This document shows, in pieces, positions 1-8,484 of a DNA stretch of 61,165 nt (the first letter of the stretch is position 1; each line of letters begins with the position of its first letter). Source of the DNA: DATJWY01 sp035500775 (GTDB lineage: Bacteria > Pseudomonadota > Alphaproteobacteria > Acetobacterales > Acetobacteraceae). Made by a program: the position numbers and the translations under genes. The stretch is from positions 1-61,165 of the forward strand of contig DATJWY010000059.1 of the NCBI GenBank assembly GCA_035500775.1. Direction: 5' to 3'. A model generated the notes under the pieces. That model saw nothing but the letters and a program-made list of their open reading frames with translations. It did no database searches and had not been told where the DNA came from.

Positions 1-491
1 TCGCGGCTGGCCTTTGCGCCCCCGTCCCAGATGAGGCCGATCGGCGTCCTTGCGCGGCGTGCCGCCGAAATGGAACTCGTCCATCTCCACCGTGCCGTCG
101 AGCGGATGCTCACGGGTCACCAGCAGCCGCAAGGCATGGCCCATGCGCCAGGCGGTCGGTTGGCTGACGTCGGTCGCCTCGGCCAGGCGCACCGAGGAAA
201 TGCCCTTGTCGGACTGCAGGATCAGCCACAGGCCCATCAACCAGACCCGCAGGGGGAGCTTGGTCGCGTGCAGCGGTGTCCGCGTCGTCACGGTGAACTG
301 GTAGCGGCACGCGCGATCCGTGCACTGATAGAGGCCGGGCCGGGCGGGCAGATGCGGCCTCTCGGCCAGATCATCGCCTCCGGCAGGCGTCGACAACGCT
401 CCTCGTCCCGAAACGCCGCGACCATGTCGCCAACCGTGTTGATCCCCGCCAGAATCTCGCGCACTTCGCCGGGCATCGGCCTCTCCCGCAT
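1..491 (-). pseudogene. IS1595-family transposase, N-terminal part, frameshifted and cut by window edge
   Basis: Read leftward, the translation has the IS1595/ISXO2 zinc-ribbon start (FRDEERCRRLPEAMIWPRGRICP), then, in another frame, YQFTVTTRTPLHATKLPLRVWLMGL and later QPTAWRMGHALRLL and DGTVEMDEFHFGG, which carries the first Asp of the DDE nuclease. The break follows the WPRGRICP segment, where about 15 residues of the usual zinc-ribbon core are also missing, so this is a deletion plus frameshift. The reading continues off the left edge of the window. Family identification is from motif recognition; the copy is very unlikely to be active. Confidence 0.8.
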
Positions 492-883
492 GGCAACCCT
501 GGCGCATCATGACGGGCGCCACCCCGACGTACAAGGCGCGGCTGTCTTTGGTTGATAATGGCGGCGTTGTCTAGCTGACAACCGACGCTATGCCCTCAAT
601 TGTCAGGGCGCTGATCGGCGTGGAGGAGGCCGAGCCCCCGAACCAGAACGCGCTCCCGAATGCCATCTGTGGCCCTACGCAAAGGCTGGAGCACACGTCG
701 AACGACTTGAACCGGGTGTGATTGGTCCGACGCAAGATCGTTATGAATATGCTCACTGGGCAAGGAGGCCATGCAGTATGGCGAAAAACGCTGTTCCAGG
801 ATCTGCGGACCCGTATGATCGCGGCGGTCGAGGCGCAGGTCGTTCTCACGCTGATCGAACTGTCCGAGGTGCTGCAGCCGCGA
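492..883. other. Gap without a recognisable gene
   Basis: About 390 bases between the IS1595 and IS6 fragments. Short open frames exist on both strands, but none has a convincing ribosome site or a recognisable family motif. It probably derives from decayed mobile DNA. Confidence 0.4.
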
Positions 884-1012
884 TCATGCCCCGCTCGGCC
901 AGCAGCAACCCACATCCCGCAGACTCACGCTGAAGGCGTGGTATAGGAAAACGGCGTGGGCGATGATCTCGGCCGGGAAGTGATGGGCGCGGTGCGGGTC
1001 AGGCGGCGTGCT
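884..1012 (-). pseudogene. IS6-family transposase, N-terminal fragment
   Basis: The leftward translation begins MSTPPDPHRAHHFPAEIIAH and continues AVFLYHAFSVSLRDV, the start of alphaproteobacterial IS6-family transposases. One base is then missing: shifting the frame restores LLLAERGMI, which normally follows. The DDE domain is absent. It abuts the truncated RND adaptor gene to its right, so the insertion may have removed the rest of that gene. A different, C-terminal IS6 remnant lies at 10.8-11.2 kb. Confidence 0.75.
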
Positions 1013-1065
1013 CATCTGGCCAGTTTCGCCCACCCCGTCCCGCCCACCAAGCGGCCGAAACGTGA

Positions 1066-1290
1066 CAATGCCCGTGCTCGCCATCCTTGTAGGCGATCTG
1101 CTGGACAAAGCCCTGCACGCGGGCCATGACGTCCAGCTGGCTTTCCACAACGACGCTGCCGTTGGTTTCGACATACGGCGCAACGGCGCGGATAATCGGG
1201 TGCATCACGCCGACGTCCGGCGGCGGCGGTGGGACGTAGGCCTTCTCCTTCTTGTTGCACGCCGAGACGCGGGAAGCGAGAAGATGGCCG
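1066..1290 (-). pseudogene. RND efflux periplasmic adaptor (membrane fusion protein), N-terminal fragment
   Basis: Leftward reading gives a lipoprotein-like ACNKKEK, a proline-rich stretch (PPPPPDV), then VETNGSVVVESQLDVMARVQ followed by GFVQQIAYKDGE. This is the first beta strand and lipoyl-type motif of HlyD/AcrA-like adaptors, which link inner-membrane RND pumps to the outer-membrane channel. The frame has a stop just upstream of the lipobox region and runs into IS6 sequence downstream, so only about 60 residues of an expected ~370 remain. Not functional. Confidence 0.6.
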
Positions 1291-1442
1291 CTACGGCCCG
1301 CCGTCGATCATGGCGAACTACGGCTGTCATATCCGCAACCGGCAGAGGCCGCCTCTCCCAACCTCGCCTCCGCAGTCGCGAGAACAAATCGGTCCCCACA
1401 TAGGCCTATATTCGGCCCGGAGGTCGGCCTCATCGACATGAA

Positions 1443-3014
1443 TCAGGACCGGACCTCCTCCAGCATGGCGCGGAGTTTCGCCTTCGACACTTTCTCCAGC
1501 GTGGCGCGCGGGAACTCCTCGACCACGCGCACCTCTCGTGGTGCCTTGAAGCTCGCGAGAGCGTTCGCGCACGCGCTCATGATTCGCGCGGTCAGGCCCA
1601 AATCCGCAGAATCCTGCGCAACGACGAACGCCACGGGCACTTCGTCGAGCAGGGGGTCGGAGCGGCCGACCACCGCCACGTCGCGCACACCGGGAACTCC
1701 GATGATGACGCGCTCGATCTCCGCAGCAGAGACGTTCTCGCCGCCAACCTTCAGCATGTCCTTCGCGCGGTCTGCGAAGTAGAAGAAGCCATCCGCGTCG
1801 CGCAACGCCCGATCGCCAGTCAGCAGAAAGCCGTCCTGATCGAAGGCCGCCGCCGTCGCTGCCGGATCGTCCAGGTACTCGGCGAACAGCGACAGCCCGC
1901 GCACGCCGCGTATCGCGAGGTTGCCTGTCTCGCCCGGCTCAGCCGGACCCCCCGCATCGTTCTGCAACCGGACCTGGTATTCCGGAGCGGGCCGGCCCAT
2001 CGAGAGCCGCGCGTTGGCAAAGCCGCACAAGCCCACGATACCGTGCGTTATTGTCTCTGTCATGCCCCACCAGCCGATGGTGTGCACGCGGAAATGTTCG
2101 TCCTCCGGCGGCGCGGAATACGCGTTGCCCCATTGCCGGAACGAATGCGCCGGAGGCACCTCATGCGCCAGCAGCGCCTTGGCGCAGAACGGCACGATAG
2201 AGGTCCATGTGCACCGGTGCTTGACCGCGACCGGCCAGAAGCGCGAGGCCGAAAATCGCGGCTGGAGAATGATGGTGCCCCCCGCCCACAGGGTCGCCAG
2301 CACGGAGTAGCACTGCGCGTTGGTGTGATAGAGCGGCATCGTGACGAGGTGCACGTCGCTCTCGCGCAGTTCCTCGTGCGCGGCACTGACGCGCGCGCCC
2401 CACAGGGCGTTGGCGTGGGTCCAAAGCACCGCCTTGGGCCGGGCCGTGGTGCCGGACGTGTATTGCACGCCGAAGGGGACGGCGGGATCCGCGGCGCGCG
2501 GCGGCATCAGGCCGGGATCCCCGTCCAACTCCGCGAAACGCTCGCTGCGGCTGGGGGCTGTGGCAGGCGCTTTCCCGGAATCCGTATCTGTGACCGCAAC
2601 GAAACGCAGGTCCGGTGCGGCATTTGACACCAGCGCGCGGAATTTCGGCTGCGTAATCGCGCCGACAGCGCGTGAGTGGGCGGCGAAATATGCGAGTTCG
2701 TCCACGCTGGAGCGGGCGTTCGTCGTGACCGCGACGGCGCCGAGGATGCCGCAGCCGAGCCAGGCGAACAGCGCCTCCGGGCAGTTCTCAAGGTGAATAA
2801 GCACGCGGTCTCCAGGCCGCACGCTTCGCCGCCACAAACCTGCCGCGACGCCCTCCGCACGCGCGACGAAGGCCCCGTAGCTCCAGACTTGCTCTGCGCC
2901 CTCGAACGGAACCCAGATCAGGAAGGTCTTATCGCGCCGCGCGGTCGCCTGGGCGCGCAGCAGCGTGCGGATGTCCTGGCCGGCGAATGGCGAGGCGTGG
3001 AGACCGTGGATCAC
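1443..3014 (-). CDS. Class I adenylate-forming acyl-CoA synthetase (AMP-binding)
   Basis: Predicted to activate a carboxylic acid with ATP to an acyl-adenylate and then to an acyl-CoA, in the cytoplasm. The 523-residue product has the P-loop YTSGTTARPKAVLWTH (about residues 185-200), the GWWGMTET motif, LTGD, the hinge FADRAKDMLKVGGENVSAAE and the C-terminal catalytic Lys in EKVSKAKLR (about K511), so both domains are complete. The start is GTG at 3014, four bases after the FAH-family gene's stop. It is the last gene of a leftward set SDR-TetR-FAH-synthetase. The cluster suggests an aromatic acid or a side-chain acid released by ring cleavage as substrate; the sequence cannot fix which. Confidence 0.9.
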   Translation of the reverse strand: MIHGLHASPFAGQDIRTLLRAQATARRDKTFLIWVPFEGAEQVWSYGAFVARAEGVAAGLWRRSVRPGDRVLIHLENCPEALFAWLGCGILGAVAVTTNARSSVDELAYFAAHSRAVGAITQPKFRALVSNAAPDLRFVAVTDTDSGKAPATAPSRSERFAELDGDPGLMPPRAADPAVPFGVQYTSGTTARPKAVLWTHANALWGARVSAAHEELRESDVHLVTMPLYHTNAQCYSVLATLWAGGTIILQPRFSASRFWPVAVKHRCTWTSIVPFCAKALLAHEVPPAHSFRQWGNAYSAPPEDEHFRVHTIGWWGMTETITHGIVGLCGFANARLSMGRPAPEYQVRLQNDAGGPAEPGETGNLAIRGVRGLSLFAEYLDDPAATAAAFDQDGFLLTGDRALRDADGFFYFADRAKDMLKVGGENVSAAEIERVIIGVPGVRDVAVVGRSDPLLDEVPVAFVVAQDSADLGLTARIMSACANALASFKAPREVRVVEEFPRATLEKVSKAKLRAMLEEVRS

Positions 3015-3017
3015 CGC

Positions 3018-3971
3018 TCAGGCTGCCCGCACGAGCGTCTGCTGCTCGCCTAGATCGAGCCGCCCGTCGCTGGTCTTGATCGTGAGCGTCATGTGGTCGC
3101 CAGGCTTGAGGTACGAGGCGCGTTTCTGCTGCGCCTTGACGAAGGCTTTCCACAACACGCGCTCCGGCAGAAGCTGCATCAGGCGGCGCAACGGCGGAGG
3201 CGGTACGCGCAGCGCGCACCCGGCGGGTGTGCCGGTGAGGATCAGATCGCCCGGCGAGAGGTCCGAGAAGGTGGTCAGTTCCGCAAGCGTCTCGGCCGGC
3301 TTGAACACCAGGTTGTTTGTGCTGTCGTTCTGGCGGACCTCTCCGTTCACGGCGAGCTTCAGCAGCAACTCGTTGAGGAGCGGGAACTCATCCCGCTCCG
3401 GCACGGTGAGATACGGTCCTACCGGGCAGAAGCCACGATAGCTTTTGCCCTTGAAGAACTGTGTCTGCGGCAACTGCACGTCGCGCGCGCTGATGTCGTT
3501 GGCGATCACCAGTCCGAAGATGAGTTCGGGCAGATCGTCCGCGGTGACTGCTCGCGGCGCATTCACCGCGGCACCGATCACCAGCCCGAGCTCGATCTCG
3601 TAATCCAGCAGCCGGACATGAGGCGGCCGCAGCACCTCGCCGACCGGCGCAGCTACGGATGCATCCGACTTTTCGAAAAACATGTTGAACGTCTTCGCGT
3701 CTGGGTCGAGTCCGGACTCGATCATGTGCCGCCGGTAGTTGGCACCCTGGCAGATTACTCGGCACGGCGCCGTCACCGGCGAAAGGAGAGTGACATCCGA
3801 GAAGCGCACATCCGGAGCGCGCGACGCGGCTGCGCGCCACTCGGCCTCGCCGCCGCCTATCAGCGCCGCCGTTGTGGAAAAGCGCGTCGGCAGCACCGTG
3901 ATGCCGCCCGGCCTCGCCACACCCCAGAAACGGTCGGCCCCTTGTTCTGCGTGGACGATGTTGATCGCCAT
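3018..3971 (-). CDS. Fumarylacetoacetate hydrolase (FAH) family protein
   Basis: A 317-residue cytoplasmic enzyme of the FAH superfamily, which performs C-C hydrolysis, hydration or decarboxylation of ring-cleavage products using a divalent metal. The metal-site segment LLDYEIELGLVIG and the motifs ANDISARDVQ, FFKGKSYRGFCPVGPYL and GDLILTGTPAG are present and in order. The ATG at 3971 is preceded by GGGAGGATAG. It sits directly between the TetR gene and the acyl-CoA synthetase, and opposite a flavin hydroxylase and an extradiol dioxygenase, so its likely job is to process the meta-cleavage product. Exact reaction is inference. Confidence 0.88.
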   Translation of the reverse strand: MAINIVHAEQGADRFWGVARPGGITVLPTRFSTTAALIGGGEAEWRAAASRAPDVRFSDVTLLSPVTAPCRVICQGANYRRHMIESGLDPDAKTFNMFFEKSDASVAAPVGEVLRPPHVRLLDYEIELGLVIGAAVNAPRAVTADDLPELIFGLVIANDISARDVQLPQTQFFKGKSYRGFCPVGPYLTVPERDEFPLLNELLLKLAVNGEVRQNDSTNNLVFKPAETLAELTTFSDLSPGDLILTGTPAGCALRVPPPPLRRLMQLLPERVLWKAFVKAQQKRASYLKPGDHMTLTIKTSDGRLDLGEQQTLVRAA

Positions 3972-3973
3972 TC

Positions 3974-4660
3974 CTATCCTCCCGAGGAGTTCCCGCCGCC
4001 CGAAGCGGCGAGTTGTTGAGCGAACTTATCGGCGTTGCGCTGCGCCTGGTCCGTGCGTGCTGCGGCATCTGCTGGTGCGCAACCGATCGCGCGCAGGATC
4101 GTGCGCACGATATCCGGGATCGCTTTCGCATCGATCCGGCTGCGCCCTAGGTCTTTCGCGGCCTGCACGAAGATCGCCGAGACGATGCGAGCCGCGAGAT
4201 CGTTCGAGGGCAGCATCAGACGCCCGGCTACCTGCGCCGCCGCGAGGTCTTCACGTAAACGCAGGTGCACCGCCTGGCCGACGTCAGGGATGTAAGCGGC
4301 GGCATGGGCGGCAATACGCGCGCGCGCCGGCTGCGCTGCCAGATCGCGCAGCATGATCGTCATTGCCGTGGCCAGGCGGGTCAGCGGATCACGCGTTGCG
4401 AGGCGAGCCGGCTGCAGCCTCTCGTCGATCTCCTCCACCAGCGCGGCGCCGAGTTCCGCCTCCAGCTCGGCGAGGTCCTTGAAGTGCACGTAGAACGTGC
4501 CTTTCGCGAGACCCGCCGCCTGCATCACCGCGTCGACCGTCACCGAACCGGACGAAGTGGCCGCATAGCATTCGCGTGCCGCCTCAAGGAGGGCAGCGCG
4601 GGTGCGCGCCCGCTTGGCTGAGCCGATCTCCGCACGTCTCGCCAGATTCACTCGTGCCAT
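3974..4660 (-). CDS. TetR/AcrR-family transcriptional regulator
   Basis: A 228-residue one-component repressor type. The N-terminal helix-turn-helix reads TRAALLEAARECYAATSSGSV and, after it, MQAAGLAKGTFYVHFKDLAEL (residues about 20-65), typical of TetR. The C-terminal ligand domain is not diagnostic. The coding start overlaps the 3' end of the SDR gene by 13 bases, so the two are co-transcribed. A perfect 14-bp palindrome lies 26 bases upstream of its start and a near copy lies in the divergent promoter region at 5523-5536. I infer it represses the aromatic genes and itself, with a pathway intermediate as inducer. Confidence 0.88.
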   Translation of the reverse strand: MARVNLARRAEIGSAKRARTRAALLEAARECYAATSSGSVTVDAVMQAAGLAKGTFYVHFKDLAELEAELGAALVEEIDERLQPARLATRDPLTRLATAMTIMLRDLAAQPARARIAAHAAAYIPDVGQAVHLRLREDLAAAQVAGRLMLPSNDLAARIVSAIFVQAAKDLGRSRIDAKAIPDIVRTILRAIGCAPADAAARTDQAQRNADKFAQQLAASGGGNSSGG

Positions 4661-5433
4661 CGACTTGCCGAAACACCACTGTTAATGACCATATGGTCAG
4701 AGTGACTACGCCGTCCAGACAGAAAGTCAAATGAAGCTGCCAGCGCCTCATCCGTCGGGGCCCTACCCGGGGCGTTGAAGACGTCGAACATCCGCTTCGA
4801 TGCAGACGGCGTATCCGCTGCCGCGATCAGCGCACGGGCGAAGTCCGCCCGCGAGAGGCGGCACAGCAGCGACAGGCGGTAAATCGGCGGGGTAGTGCGA
4901 ATATTCGCCCGTCCGCCGGGGCCGTCGGTCAACACCGCGCCCCTTCCGATACTCCAGTCCAGCCCGCTGTGCCGCAGGTAGTCGTTCCGATCGCGCTGAT
5001 TGCGCTGAAGGTTGCCCTTGATCGCGTTCAGCAGCCGGCCCGTGACGGAAGGGAACTCCGATCCCATGCCGGAGAGCAGCACGAACCGGCCCGTGAACCC
5101 CGCCTCTTTCGCAGCGTCGACGGCATTCACCAGACCTTGATAGGTCACCTCGCGAATCTGGCTTTCCGGCTTGAAGAAGCCGCGCCCGCCGATACCGCCG
5201 GTGATATCGACCGCAAAGAATATCGCGCGGCATTCGCCCAACCCGGCCCGCCGGAGCGAAGCAGGATCAGTGACATCGCCGGCACGCACCTCCACGCCAG
5301 CCGGCAGCAGACCGCCCGCCTTCACCGGATGGCGGGCGATGCCGCGGACCGCTGCACCGCGAACCGCGAGTTGCCGCACGATCTGAAACCCGGTCCCGCG
5401 GGTGCAGCCGATCACGCAGTAGCGGCCCGTCAT
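4648..5433 (-). CDS. NmrA-like / atypical SDR NAD(P)-binding protein
   Basis: A 261-residue Rossmann protein when started at ATG 5433, which has GGAAGGAGAA upstream; a longer TTG start at 5451 is less likely. The nucleotide-binding loop is CVIGCTRGTGFQIVRQL at the N terminus, followed by VEVRAGDVTDPASL and LLSGMGSE, as in NAD(P)H-binding atypical SDRs. Some members are oxidoreductases, others redox-sensing regulators; the classical YxxxK pair is not evident. It is the first leftward gene after the divergent promoter region and overlaps TetR. Its last codons contain a palindrome proposed to be a TetR operator. Confidence 0.8.
   Translation of the reverse strand: MTGRYCVIGCTRGTGFQIVRQLAVRGAAVRGIARHPVKAGGLLPAGVEVRAGDVTDPASLRRAGLGECRAIFFAVDITGGIGGRGFFKPESQIREVTYQGLVNAVDAAKEAGFTGRFVLLSGMGSEFPSVTGRLLNAIKGNLQRNQRDRNDYLRHSGLDWSIGRGAVLTDGPGGRANIRTTPPIYRLSLLCRLSRADFARALIAAADTPSASKRMFDVFNAPGRAPTDEALAASFDFLSGRRSHSDHMVINSGVSASRWHE
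4686..4699. promoter_or_regulatory. Perfect palindrome, probable TetR operator (site 1)
   Basis: TGACCATATGGTCA is a perfect 14-bp inverted repeat lying 26 bases before the TetR start and inside the 3' end of the SDR coding region. A 13-of-14 match occurs at 5523-5536. Binding here would be autoregulation or roadblock of read-through; not proven. Confidence 0.6.
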
Positions 5434-5522
5434 TACCCGTTCTCCTTCCAAGATGAACGCCCAAGCCGATGACCGTCGAGCTACCGGATCCGGCCCGGAT
5501 TCCCTGACTGAGAGTTTCAGAT

Positions 5523-5536
5523 TGACTATATGGTCA
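5523..5536. promoter_or_regulatory. Near-palindrome, probable TetR operator (site 2)
   Basis: TGACTATATGGTCA differs from site 1 at one position and lies in the 152-base divergent gap between the SDR and flavin hydroxylase starts. A related half-site, TGACCTATATGTCC, follows at 5540. Its position fits control of both divergent promoters. Confidence 0.65.
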
Positions 5537-5585
5537 CTTTGACCTATATGTCCACCACGAAAATCGAAGACAGGAGGATTTCGTC

Positions 5586-7175
5586 ATGCTGCTGCCGAGT
5601 GACTGCGACATCGCCATCATCGGGGCGGGCCCCGTGGGCCTGTTCATGGCCAACCTCATGGGCCTCGCGGGGCACCGCGTCGTTCTTATGGAGCGCAACG
5701 AGGGCCTCTGCCCGCTGCCCAGGGCGATTGCCTTCGACGACGAAGCGCTCCGCAGCCTCGCCCAGATCGGGCTGCTGGACACCGTGGCAACCGGAATGAT
5801 CGCCAGCCCCGAAGTCTTCTTCCGCAATGCACGCGGCCGCGTGCTGATGCATATTCTCGACTCGCCGAGCATCACCGGCCAACCGAGGCTCGCCACCTTC
5901 CATCAGCCGACGTTCGAGGCGCAGTTGCTGGAGGGCGCTCGCCGTTTCCCGAACGTCACGCTGCTGTTTGGTGCCAATGTCATCGACACGAAGCAGGATG
6001 CGGCGGGCGTGACCCTCTCCGTCGGCACCGATTCCGGCCCGCACACGCTCCACGCCACCTATCTTGTGGCGTGCGACGGTGGCGGCAGCGCTACGCGCGA
6101 GCGCATCGGCGCCACGCTGGAAGGCTCCACGTACGCGCAGAAGTGGCTCGTCATCGACGCCGTTGTGCCGGGCCATCAGGTACGCGCGATCACTTTTGGG
6201 TGCGACCCAGCCCGTCCCTCGGTCCAGGTGCCGGCGAAAGGGGACCGTCTTCGCTGGGAGTTCCTGCAATTGCCGGGCGAGGACGAAGCCGACCTGACCA
6301 GTGACGCGATAATCACCCGTCTGCTCAGGCCGTTCGGCATCGAAAGCCTGCCCGTGATCGACCGAAAGACTGTCTACGCGTTCCACACGAGAATCGCATC
6401 AAGCTGGCGCTCGGGCTGCATCTTCCTTGCAGGCGATGCCGCGCATCTCATGCCGCCCTTCGCGGGACAGGGCATGAACAGCGGATTCCGGGATGCCATG
6501 AACCTCGGCTGGAAACTCGACCATGCGCTGCGCGGCGCCGCGGATGACGCGCTGCTCGACACATACGAAGCCGAACGCAAGTCCCAGGTCGCGGGCATCA
6601 TCACGCTCTCGGCAAGGCTCGGCGCGGTCATCATGCCGCTTTCGCCGGTGCGGGCCACCGTGCGCGACGTGGCGTTCTTCTTCGTCAACCGCATCCGCCC
6701 GGCGCGCAGGTTTCTCGAGCGCGGCGGCATTCGCCCGCCGACGCGTCTTTCGCCGAGCCGACTCGTGGATCGCCGCCGGGACAAGCTCTCAGGCACGATC
6801 CTGCCGCACGCGGAACCCAGTCCGGGAACCGTTGCGCTCGATACGATCTGGGGCTGTCACCAGTGGCTGGCGCTTGGCCTCGGCTGTGATCCGCAGTCTC
6901 TGCTCTCGGATGCCGAACGGAGCGAGCTGGCGGCGCTTTCCGCCGTGTTCGCCGCGTGGAACGCGCCGCAGGTCAGGGCCGGCACTGCATCGCTGAGAAC
7001 GGAGGATCCAGCCTTCCTGACCTGGATGCGGCGGTCGCGCGCGAGCGGCGTGCTGGTGCGTCCTGACCGATTCATATCGGCCAGGCTCGCACCGGGCCAA
7101 GTGTCCGCCTGCCTCTCGCTGGTCCGGCCTCCCGCCGTCGCCCCCGCTCCGATCACTCTGGGAGAGGCCGCATGA
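5586..7175 (+). CDS. FAD-dependent aromatic hydroxylase, MhpA-like
   Basis: A 529-residue class A flavoprotein monooxygenase that should add one oxygen to a phenolic ring using NAD(P)H and O2. The FAD dinucleotide fold IAIIGAGPVGLF is at residues 9-20, and the second FAD motif GDAAHLMPPFAGQGMN starts at 283. Length matches MhpA-type 3-(3-hydroxyphenyl)propionate hydroxylases. The ATG is preceded by an ideal AGGAGG. The following dioxygenase gene overlaps it by four bases (ATGA), so the two proteins are translationally coupled: hydroxylation to a catechol, then ring opening. A probable TetR operator lies upstream at 5523. Substrate is not determinable from sequence. Confidence 0.92.
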   Translation: MLLPSDCDIAIIGAGPVGLFMANLMGLAGHRVVLMERNEGLCPLPRAIAFDDEALRSLAQIGLLDTVATGMIASPEVFFRNARGRVLMHILDSPSITGQPRLATFHQPTFEAQLLEGARRFPNVTLLFGANVIDTKQDAAGVTLSVGTDSGPHTLHATYLVACDGGGSATRERIGATLEGSTYAQKWLVIDAVVPGHQVRAITFGCDPARPSVQVPAKGDRLRWEFLQLPGEDEADLTSDAIITRLLRPFGIESLPVIDRKTVYAFHTRIASSWRSGCIFLAGDAAHLMPPFAGQGMNSGFRDAMNLGWKLDHALRGAADDALLDTYEAERKSQVAGIITLSARLGAVIMPLSPVRATVRDVAFFFVNRIRPARRFLERGGIRPPTRLSPSRLVDRRRDKLSGTILPHAEPSPGTVALDTIWGCHQWLALGLGCDPQSLLSDAERSELAALSAVFAAWNAPQVRAGTASLRTEDPAFLTWMRRSRASGVLVRPDRFISARLAPGQVSACLSLVRPPAVAPAPITLGEAA

Positions 7176-8281
7176 CAAACATCACGACCGCCCGTGCCCC
7201 GGGGAGCATTCCCCTCGAACGCCCCGAGCAGATCGTGGCGCGCGCCGACGCGCTGCTTTACCTGCATGTCGCGCGTCCCGATCTCGACAAGGCAACAAAA
7301 TTCCTGACGGACTTCGGCCTGCTGTCTTCGACGCGGCAGGGCGATACGGTGCATTTCCGTGGTGTCGGCGAAAACCCGGTGATCTACACCGTCACCCGAG
7401 CCGACCGTCCGGCCTTGCTCAGCGTCGGCCTGTCGGTGCCCGATCGCGCATCGTTGCTGGCACTTGCCGAGCAGGGCGGCACGATGGTGGCGCCCTTCGC
7501 AGGTCCGGGCGGAGGCGAGATGGTGCGTCTGCGCGACCCCGACGGCGTATGGGTCGACGTGCTGCACGGTCAGACGAAGGTTGCCCCACTGCCGAGCCGC
7601 CCCGCCATACCGTACAACGCGCCGGCGCAGACGATCCGCGTCAACGACACGCAGCGCCCGCGGCTCGCGCCTCCCGAGGTGACCAAGCTCGGGCATCTCG
7701 TGCTCACCAGCCCGAATTTTCCGCGCAAGGTGCAATGGTACATGCGCATGTTCGGGTTCGTCCCATCCGACGTGCTGTGCTTGCCGGACGCCACGCCCGC
7801 GGGCGCCTTCATGCGTCTCGACCGTGGTGCGACGCCATCAGACCACCATACGCTGTTTGTTGCGATCGGTCCCGCCCCCGACATCGACCATGCCGCGTTC
7901 GAAGTCATCGACCTCGACGCCGTCGAAATGGGACAGCAGGTGCTGAAGGCCGCTGGCTACAGGCACGCCTGGGGCGTGGGGCGCCACCTGCTCGGCAGCC
8001 AGATCTTCGACTATTGGCGCGACCCGTGGGGACTGAAGCACGAACACTACTCCGACGGCGACGTGTTCGATGCCAGCCAACCGGTCGGGTACCACAAGCT
8101 CGATCGAGAGGGACTGTATCAATGGGGCCCGGATCTGCCGGACGATTTCGTCGCTGCACGTCCCACTCTTGCGCAAGTGGCCTCGCTTCTGCGCGGCGCA
8201 TTGCGCGGCGAAGTAGCGCTGCGGCCATTGCTTGCCGCCGCCCGCAGCATGCGCGCGCCCGGCCGGCCTTGGCAGCGTTGA
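7172..8281 (+). CDS. Extradiol ring-cleavage dioxygenase, VOC superfamily
   Basis: A 369-residue two-module vicinal-oxygen-chelate protein, predicted to cleave a catechol-type ring next to the two hydroxyls. By comparison with BphC-type enzymes the metal ligands are His175 (GHLVL), His240 (IDHAAFE) and Glu291 (KHEHYSDGD). Their spacing, 65 and 51 residues, nearly equals the 64 and 50 of 2,3-dihydroxybiphenyl dioxygenase. His225-His226 matches the conserved active-site HHT. The start overlaps the hydroxylase stop. The C-terminal ~70 residues are Pro/Arg/Ala-rich and less conserved. Ligand assignment is by motif alignment from memory. Confidence 0.88.
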   Translation: MTNITTARAPGSIPLERPEQIVARADALLYLHVARPDLDKATKFLTDFGLLSSTRQGDTVHFRGVGENPVIYTVTRADRPALLSVGLSVPDRASLLALAEQGGTMVAPFAGPGGGEMVRLRDPDGVWVDVLHGQTKVAPLPSRPAIPYNAPAQTIRVNDTQRPRLAPPEVTKLGHLVLTSPNFPRKVQWYMRMFGFVPSDVLCLPDATPAGAFMRLDRGATPSDHHTLFVAIGPAPDIDHAAFEVIDLDAVEMGQQVLKAAGYRHAWGVGRHLLGSQIFDYWRDPWGLKHEHYSDGDVFDASQPVGYHKLDREGLYQWGPDLPDDFVAARPTLAQVASLLRGALRGEVALRPLLAAARSMRAPGRPWQR

Positions 8282-8293
8282 ACCGATGGCGGT

Positions 8294-8312
8294 CACCGGG
8301 TCCGTCCCGGTG
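8294..8312 (+). terminator. GC-rich hairpin after the dioxygenase gene
   Basis: CACCGGG-TCCGT-CCCGGTG forms a perfect 7-bp stem with a 5-base loop, 12 bases after the dioxygenase stop. No T tract follows, so intrinsic termination is uncertain. Confidence 0.35.
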
Positions 8313-8454
8313 CTTCGTGACCGTCGGTCGGGGAGTTGAGCGACCTCAATGGCGATCCCGTTTGAGGGCTTAAGGTTCGCCGATCGAGGGAGCGCGACGT
8401 CTTCAGGCCAGGCGGCACGTCCGTAACGGATTCGAATGACAGGGTTCCGAGACA

Positions 8455-8484
8455 GGAGTATCAGCGATGGGAGTATCAGCGATG
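8455..8484 (+). repeat. Tandem duplication of a ribosome-site/start module
   Basis: The 15-base unit GGAGTATCAGCGATG occurs twice head to tail (8455-8469 and 8470-8484). Each copy holds a GGAG ribosome site and an ATG at the same spacing, both in frame with the DUF3141 protein. Initiation could occur at 8467 or 8482. Confidence 0.9.

Noticed and set aside
571..915. 114-codon minus-strand frame between IS1595 and IS6 fragments
   Set aside because: No motif matches IS6 or another family beyond 884; probably random open frame in decayed mobile DNA.
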